NCBI GenBank assembly: GCA_963921425.1
Contig: OY992833.1
Span: 2,606,501 to 2,670,500, forward strand
Length of the DNA: 64,000 bases
DNA from: Dryas octopetala
Lineage: Eukaryota > Streptophyta > Magnoliopsida > Rosales > Rosaceae
Direction of reading: 5' to 3'
In this document: positions 58,001 to 64,000 of the stretch, in pieces
Position numbering within the stretch: the stretch's first letter is position 1
Layout: the number at the start of each line of letters is the position of its first letter
The notes under the pieces: model-generated
The model's database searches: none
What the model was told of the DNA's origin: nothing
The model's input: the letters and a program-made list of their open reading frames with translations, nothing else
Position numbers and translations under genes: made by a program

Positions 58001-60345
58001 ATACCTTACAACTAGTTGTTGCTCATTACCACGGGTAGTTCTCTAAAAGCCCAAAATCTTAGCTATGTTCTCCTTGACATGTGTCTCCACCAAGCCAAAT
58101 TCTGCACCATGTAAACACAGTTGAGTTTGCAATTGAGTCTATAGAAACCATTCAACAACAGAATATGCACTAATTACAAGCTGTTCACCAAGAAATCACA
58201 TTTGAGAGCAGTAGACCAATTTGCCAAGCCTTATGAACTCTATGTCATCCAGTAGTGTTGACAGTATGGCTTGCCCAATACCACTTATTAAGTTATTTTA
58301 TCTAATTGCTTTTGTATTTTCAATGCCCTGTAATCAAGTGGTATTGCAATACAAAAGTTCAAGAAGATATCTTTTGTTCCATACTTCTATGACACATTTT
58401 CTAATTACTTTATGGTTTCAAAGCATTTCTTTTATACATTTATGTTGGCTGGTTGCTGTTGCAGGTTCATGATGGCAAGTGATGGGATCAAACAACGGAA
58501 TATTGTTCACCAGGTTCTTTCTATTTTTAAATGCTATGGCATTTTCAATGTGCACACTACTACTGTCTATGAACTATGAGGACATTGATTTATTTATTTA
58601 CAGTTGGAAAGACCTGGCGGAAATTATTAAGAAAATGCCAGTACTTGTATGCCTTTTTTATAATGCAAATGGACTGGATTTTCTTTCAACCTCTTTTTAT
58701 GCAATCCTATAAAAAAAGAATGAAAACGGGCTTGGCATTTTCATCATCCTCACTTGCTTGCATACATTTGCAGGTCACATCTTTGATAACTGGGCCAATA
58801 ATAGTTGAGGACGTGATTTATGAAAGTGTCGATGGTGATATCGGTCGCATTCTACCATCTAGAGATTTGACATTTCGTCGCCTTGTTTTCAAAAGAAGTG
58901 AGGGTCTGGTTCAGTCAGAAGCTCTTCTATCAGAGGAAGGATCTAACAATAAAATTGTTGGTGAGACTGACAGGAAAAAAACAAACTCATCTTCCAAATC
59001 TAAAAGAAGAGGAATTCAGAGACGAAGTGTTGGTATTGATCCGTGCCTTTGGCATTTTAATTTAAATTGAACTTCTTTCATGCTCGTTTATTTTTTCTTG
59101 AATAATGAAATCTATGCATGTTATACTCTTAGTTTCTTGTTAGCTGTACTTTGGTGGTACGTGAAACTCTCTTCAGACAAAAATGTCTTCACCTTCTGCA
59201 GAAAATGGAATTTAATTTTTTTCATTTCGGTTATAAACTTATAATAACCTTGTAGCACTCAAGACTTGAACCCATGTGCTTGCAGTTGACAATTTGGGCT
59301 TTTACTATTATGCATACAGTGGTAAAAAAATGTACGTAAAAAGTACTTGAGGTCGTGATTAGAATGAAAATGAAGAAAATGGGCTGAGAAAGGAAATTTT
59401 GGAATATTTCCCATATCCGTTTTTTGACAAAATTTCTGAGTCTTAAAAGTGGATACGAAGACAATTTCCTTCAGTGATACTCCTGTATTCATATGGAATC
59501 TCTAATTTGATCAAACTTACGCGGAGTGTACAAACTCTTTTCTGGAAAACCCACCTACTGGAATTTTCTATTTTCATTTCATACCTAAAGTTCAAACTAA
59601 TATAGAATAATGTAAATACATGCATGTAGAAAACTTTTAAAAGTCTCATTGCACCTGGTGTACTGGCAGGCTTTACATGGAGTTGAAACTGTATCCCTTT
59701 TTTTTAGTCTAAATTTGGGTTTGGAATTTGAGTTGCAGCAATTTATTTTGGTTTGCTTTGTAAATTTTGTATGATGTCTGAATCACACTTAAATGTAAGA
59801 TGCGTACTTCATGTTCTTTTTATTGACTTTTTATTTTCTCTGTTATATTCAGTTCAATTATTCCTTAGTCATATAAAATTATTTAATCTTGCTCAATATA
59901 CGCATGTATGTATACATTAAATCAAGATTAAATTACACGTAGGTATCTCATGTTCACACCGTTTTTCACTTGGGTACCCCAATAAAAAAAAGTTGCATAG
60001 ACGTACCTCAACTACCATTTTTGACACTTAGGTATTTCCATCAACTTTTCCTTCTGCTAGGCCGTTAAGTGTCGACGTGGCACTTTGACATGACTTTAAA
60101 AAAATGCCACGTGGACAAAAAAAATAAAAAAGGAAATAATTATTAAAAAAAACTAAAAAAATTAAAAACCTAAATAATTAAATTAGAAAAAAAACAAAAA
60201 TACCAAGAAATAAAATCAAAAGAACCCAGCCACCCACCCCTCCCTCCCAGCCACCCCTCGCCGCTGACCCCACCCACCTTGCCGCCGACCTCACCCACCC
60301 CGCCGCTGACCCACCCGGCCACCCAACCCCTCTCTCCCCGCCCCA

Positions 60346-60393
<48 letters not shown>

Positions 60394-63179
60394 ACTCACT
60401 CTCTTTCTCCTTCAAACCCCAGCCCAACCCCAGCCTCGAGCCCTCCTCCCTCTGCCTCCCCCGCGTCGGCCACCCAACCCACCCATCTCCCTCCCCCTCT
60501 CCGGCCACCAGCTCCATCTCTCTTTCTGTCTGTCTCTCTCTCTCTCTCTCAGATCTGAACGCAGGGGATTGGGTTGGGCTGGGTTGGAGTTGGGGTTGGG
60601 CTGGGTTTGGGATGGGGTTGGGCTTGGTTTGGAGGGATGTAGGGGGAGGGCGGCGGTCGGGGTGGGGTGGGGAGGGGCTGGGTTTGGGAGGTTTCGGGGA
60701 GAGGGAGAGCGAGTCAGAGAGAGAGAGAGAGTCGGTCGGCGGGATGGGTTGGCGGCGGGGTGGGTGGGGTCGGCGGGAAGGAGGGGTGGCTGGGAGGGAG
60801 GGAGGGGTGGGTGGCTGGATTGGGGTGGGTCTCGGAGGGAGGGGTGGCAGGGTTTTTTTTTGTTTTTTTTTTTTAATTTAATTATTTAGGTTTTTAAGTT
60901 TCTTATTTTTTTTTAAGTTTATTTCATTTTTTAAAGTTTATTTAATTTTTTATTATTTTTTTGTCCACATGGCATTTTTTTAAGCCACGTCATTGTGCCA
61001 TGTAAACAATTAACGGCCTAGCGGACAGAAAAGTTGACAGAGGTACCAAAGTGTCAAAAAATGGTAGTTGAGGTACGTCTATGCAACTTTTTTTTATTGG
61101 GGTACCCAAGTGAAAAACGGTGTAAACTTGAGGTACCTACGTGCAATTTGCTCTTAAATCAAAGCATCTTACTGTTTCATATAATTTGGTAGCTTGGTAT
61201 CTTGTTAGGTGCCCTTTGAATGCTCCTTTTAGAACTCGCTCTAATGCAGTTCACAGCAGTACAGAATACATATAATGGCATTATGACATTAGGCAGTTGA
61301 CGCTGCTAGAGTCAGAACTAAAAGAAATTGTGATGGCATAACTTTGATACTCTCAACAGTAAAATTATTCCAGTATGGTCAAACTTTAAGGTCATGTGAA
61401 AACCAAATACAAATTCTTAAATGTCAACATTTTACTTATAAATACTGTCCAGTTTTTTTGGGTCTGAATATCGTCCACTTGCACTTCTGACATTTTATAT
61501 TTATTTTTTTAATTCATAGTGGTTTTATAACTCTTTATTGTGTTCCATCAAATTAAAGAACATTATTGCTGCTCATTTTGAGTTTATTCTTTGCCTTACC
61601 TTTGGTGATTGATATTTACTTACTTTTTCTTCTTTCAAATTTTTTTTTTATAGAAACAGGCCACCAGATGAAGGTCTATCATGGGTATTTGGCTAGTTCT
61701 TATCATACAGGGATTCTTTCTGGATTAATGTTGATTTCATCCTATTTGGAAAGCATGGCGGAAACGCAAAAATCAGTAAGCACTGTGTTTCTAACTACTT
61801 TTAAGCCCTTGGTCTTGCTGGGGTGGTAAAAAGAATGGGTAGGCTTCTCGTAACTTTACGCTCAAAATTTTGAGAACAATAAAATAAGCTTAAATTTTTC
61901 GTTTCTATTATAATTTCCTCAGCGTCCTTCTTACCTTCTAGAAATTTAACCTTCAAGAGGAATCTGAATGATAGGAATTCATAACAGTTTGTTAATTTGT
62001 TGCCTTGAATTAGTAATATTCCTCCCCCGCTTATAGAATGAGCTGGAAGATTTCGGTACCTACTAAAGTTTCTATTATAATTCTTGTTGCGTTAGTGGCT
62101 CATGGTAAAATCAATGTGTGATATGCTCCAAAAAAGAGGGACCCTCTGGTCCTTTATCTTCTCATTGGTGCGTGTTTTGTGAAGCTGAGGGTGAGCCTAT
62201 TGAGCATATATCTCTTTCACTTTGCAAGTTTTGAGTAGGCTGTCAGTCCAAAAAAAAAAAAGGCAGGCTGTTGCTTTTTGTTTTTTTTTTGGTGTTGAGT
62301 GGGTTGTTCCAGGAAACTGTTATTTCTTGGTGATTGAGGTCTTCTTGGGGCAGAGTACAACTTTGTACTCTGTGGTTGGAAAGAAACATAAGAAATTTTT
62401 TGACAATATGAGGAGATGTTTATTTGGGACAGGTTTAGATTTCTTGCATCTCTCTGGACATTCTTGTCTAATCATTTTTGGGGCATTCCTTTTAGTGTTA
62501 TTCATCCTTTTTGGGTCGGAGTTTTGCATTGATTGTTGTTTTGCATGTGCATGTAGTTGGCTTGTCCTAGGTGGTTTGCTTGTCCATCTCCTTTTGTGTT
62601 TCAGTACTGTTTTTCAATAAAGCTATTTCCTTGCCAATTGTATCATAATTGTGGAAATTTTTATATATGCTTGGTGTTAGGCTTTAGTTTAACGAGGGGA
62701 ATCTGCTGTACTCCCATGTATAAAAAATGGACCCATTCTAGGTTCAGCTGTCCAATTTTCCTGCTCATCTATCAATGTTTGCAATATTCTTTTGTCTGCA
62801 CTACTTCATAATAGTTGAATTTTCTTGTCATTGGTCAAACATTTTATTCTTTTTTGGATATTGATGGTTCCTTTGTTTCACACTACTAATCCTTTCTCAG
62901 GTCAAAGCAGTTGTAATTGGTCTTGGAGCAGGTTTACTTCCTATGTTCCTTCGTAGATGTATGCCTTTTATGCACACTGAGGTAATTTTAGGCTTAGCCC
63001 ATCTCCCAGAAAAAAGAAAAAAAGAAAAAAGATGAGTTTTCAGATCAACATCTATGATAAAATTTGTTTAGTGGAAGTGTGGTAATTAATTATTTTATTT
63101 ACAGGTGGTGGAGTTGGATCCTGTAGTCCTCAAACTTGCAAAAGAATACTTTGATTTTATTGAAGATGATCACTTGCAG
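55043..63179 (+). CDS. METTL13-like (eEF1A lysine/N-terminal methyltransferase) gene, exons 1-13, 3' end beyond the window
   Basis: S-adenosylmethionine-dependent methyltransferase of the METTL13/EEF1AKNMT type; animal relatives modify eEF1A in the cytosol. Exons: 55043-55393, 55497-55598, 55857-55923, 56017-56198, 56455-56709, 57483-57566, 57674-57721, 57812-57876, 58465-58513, 58774-59032, 61654-61775, 62901-62981, 63105-63179. All have GT-AG borders and compatible phases, giving 580 codons with no stop. The start MGKKEQLEQLLGTLGDFTSK fits the family. N-terminal domain: ILVPGCGSSRLSEHL (residues about 60-74), NIDFSKVAI, DVVVDKGGLDAL. C-terminal spermidine-synthase-like domain: VVIGLGAGLLPMF and VVELDPVVLKLAK. 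Roughly 180 residues should follow outside. Residues about 455-485 (exon 10 end) are basic and Ser-rich. Intron 10 has a large insertion. Confidence 0.93.
60350..60391. repeat. (CT)n microsatellite
   Basis: CT run between the C-rich blocks of the intronic foldback; a shorter one is at 60,534-60,550. Confidence 0.9.
60565..60850 (+). repeat. G-rich tract with G-quadruplex-forming pattern
   Basis: Dense GGG/GGGG runs separated by 1-5 bases (GGGTTGGGCTGGGTTGG, GGGGTTGGGCTGGG and many more) on the + strand, that is, the non-template strand of the host gene, so they would be present in its pre-mRNA. Confidence 0.85.
62095..62640 (+). pseudogene. LINE reverse-transcriptase C-terminal remnant in intron 11
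   Basis: A reading CVFCEAEGEPIEHISLSLC resembles the zinc-binding zf-RVT end of plant L1 LINE proteins (C-x2-C...H...C). After frame changes and stops, a piece like LWLERNIRNF recalls the WxERNxRxF motif that follows it. Heavily decayed. The 132-codon frame at 62,222-62,620 lies over this region in a different frame and has no domain. Confidence 0.45.
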
Positions 63180-63968
63180 GTAATTTAATATGCATCAAGC
63201 TGCCTTCTTTTCATATTTATCATTATTTTTAAAAGAAGATTTTTTTTGTTCCTACATAGAAGACCAGGGCCACCTCCAGCGAGAAATGTTATTTATTCCT
63301 TGCAGTTGATAGTCTACAGAAATAATAACAATAAGGCTGAGTAGAGTTGAGTTGAGTTGAGTATGGTTCTTTGGCCATAAATCATAATCGCTAGAGCAGA
63401 CAAACACATGCAACTTTACTTGGTTGCCATAAAACTTAAGTAAGGAGGCACAAAATGTCTTATTTTACTTGGTTATTCTGTGCCAGGACCTATTTTTCCC
63501 CCCCTTTTGGCAATGTCTGGTTAATGCTCTTTAAAATTACTAGTTGCCATTGCAATTTTCATGTTAACCTCATACAACATTTCCTTTATTCCTCACACCT
63601 AAAATTCATTCACACCCAGTTACTCTTTACATCCAACCCTAATTTAAGAAATAAGATTTTGCTCAACACACCCCTAGTATATTCCCAAAACACAATTTAA
63701 AAATAAAAATACTTTTATTCTTCAAAACTTAAAAAATAAAAAGATAAAAATATAAATGAGAGGGTAGCCTTTGTTGGCAACAGCACCCCCATCTCAAGCC
63801 AACGGCCAGCCATGGCTTGCTTCTTTTATTCTTTTTTCTTATTTTACAAAGTTGGGTGTGGAAATAAATTTAGTGTAAAACACTTCACTTGCATCTGAGT
63901 TTCAAATTACTCTCTTTCCTTATTACTCTGTTGGAAGAAAGATTTAGAAATGGTGAAAGGATTCCTTG

Positions 63969-64000
<32 letters not shown>
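63180..64000 (+). other. Intron 13 of the METTL13-like gene (partial)
   Basis: Donor GTAATT at 63,180. No further exon recognised before the window end. The last 30 bases are a T run, possibly the start of another insertion. Confidence 0.6.

Larger units (their letters stand above)
59926..61153. mobile_element. Mutator-like foldback MITE in intron 10 of the METTL13-like gene
   Basis: 1,228 bases between a perfect 9-bp duplication TTAAATCAA (59,917-59,925 and 61,154-61,162). Long inverted arms of about 200 bases or more: ATTACACGTAGGTATCTCA on the left and ATTGCACGTAGGTACCTCA read inward from the right, continuing through GGTACCCCAATAAAA and ACGTACCTCAACTACCATTT. The inner parts are a C-rich arm with (CT)n (60,230-60,550) and a G-rich arm (60,560-60,850). 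Open frames over these low-complexity stretches are not genes. Confidence 0.92.

Noticed and set aside
57668..58015. 115-codon frame that could look like a separate gene
   Set aside because: It joins exons 7 and 8 of the METTL13-like gene by reading through short introns; splice signals and phases explain it better.
60170..60889. Several long Gly/Trp- or Ser/Pro-rich frames
   Set aside because: Simple-sequence translation of the C-rich and G-rich arms of the intronic foldback.
62222..62620. 132-codon frame with apparent membrane segments
   Set aside because: Lies in intron 11 over a decayed LINE tail in another frame; hydrophobicity comes from T-rich DNA.

Overview
Plant nuclear DNA, almost certainly a eudicot. 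Three intron-containing germin-like genes and a many-exon METTL13-type methyltransferase gene sit in AT-rich DNA dense with plant transposon families (copia, solo LTRs, CACTA, hAT, Mutator-like, foldback MITEs, non-LTR remnants). A rosaceous species is possible, but the window does not prove it.

Layout. 1-32,850 is a tandem segmental array carrying three nearly identical germin-like genes on the minus strand (G1 9868-10739, G2 15432-16309, G3 31668-32539). Units 1 and 3 each carry the same nested block upstream of the germin gene: a TIR element, then a copia gag fragment, then a dead minus-strand copia element, then an unidentified stretch and an older copia LTR. Unit 2 keeps only the germin part. 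Later insertions differ between units: a 6-kb CACTA element sits in the unit 3 copia, and a Mutator-like element and a 286-bp MITE sit only in unit 1. Sister units give empty sites for each. 12,649-14,632 is hairpin-rich CACTA-like sequence.

32,850-38,728 is mostly gene-poor, with one Mutator-like element (36,301-37,832). 38,729-50,316 is a nested set of three solo-LTR-like units, each with its own 5-bp target duplication, plus a decayed hAT transposon with an 8-bp duplication. 50,322-54,870 holds MITEs, two large foldbacks (one with tRNA-like boxes in both arms) and a non-LTR insertion with a 16-bp duplication.

55,043-64,000 holds the 5' 13 exons of a METTL13/eEF1A-methyltransferase-like gene on the plus strand. 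Its intron 10 contains a 1.2-kb Mutator-type foldback with a C-rich arm and a G-rich arm. The gene runs off the window.

The only genes that look functional are the three germin-like genes (cell-wall cupins) and the METTL13-like gene. I found no RNA gene and no wholly new system. The most informative material is the layered insertion history, which can be read from target duplications and empty sites.
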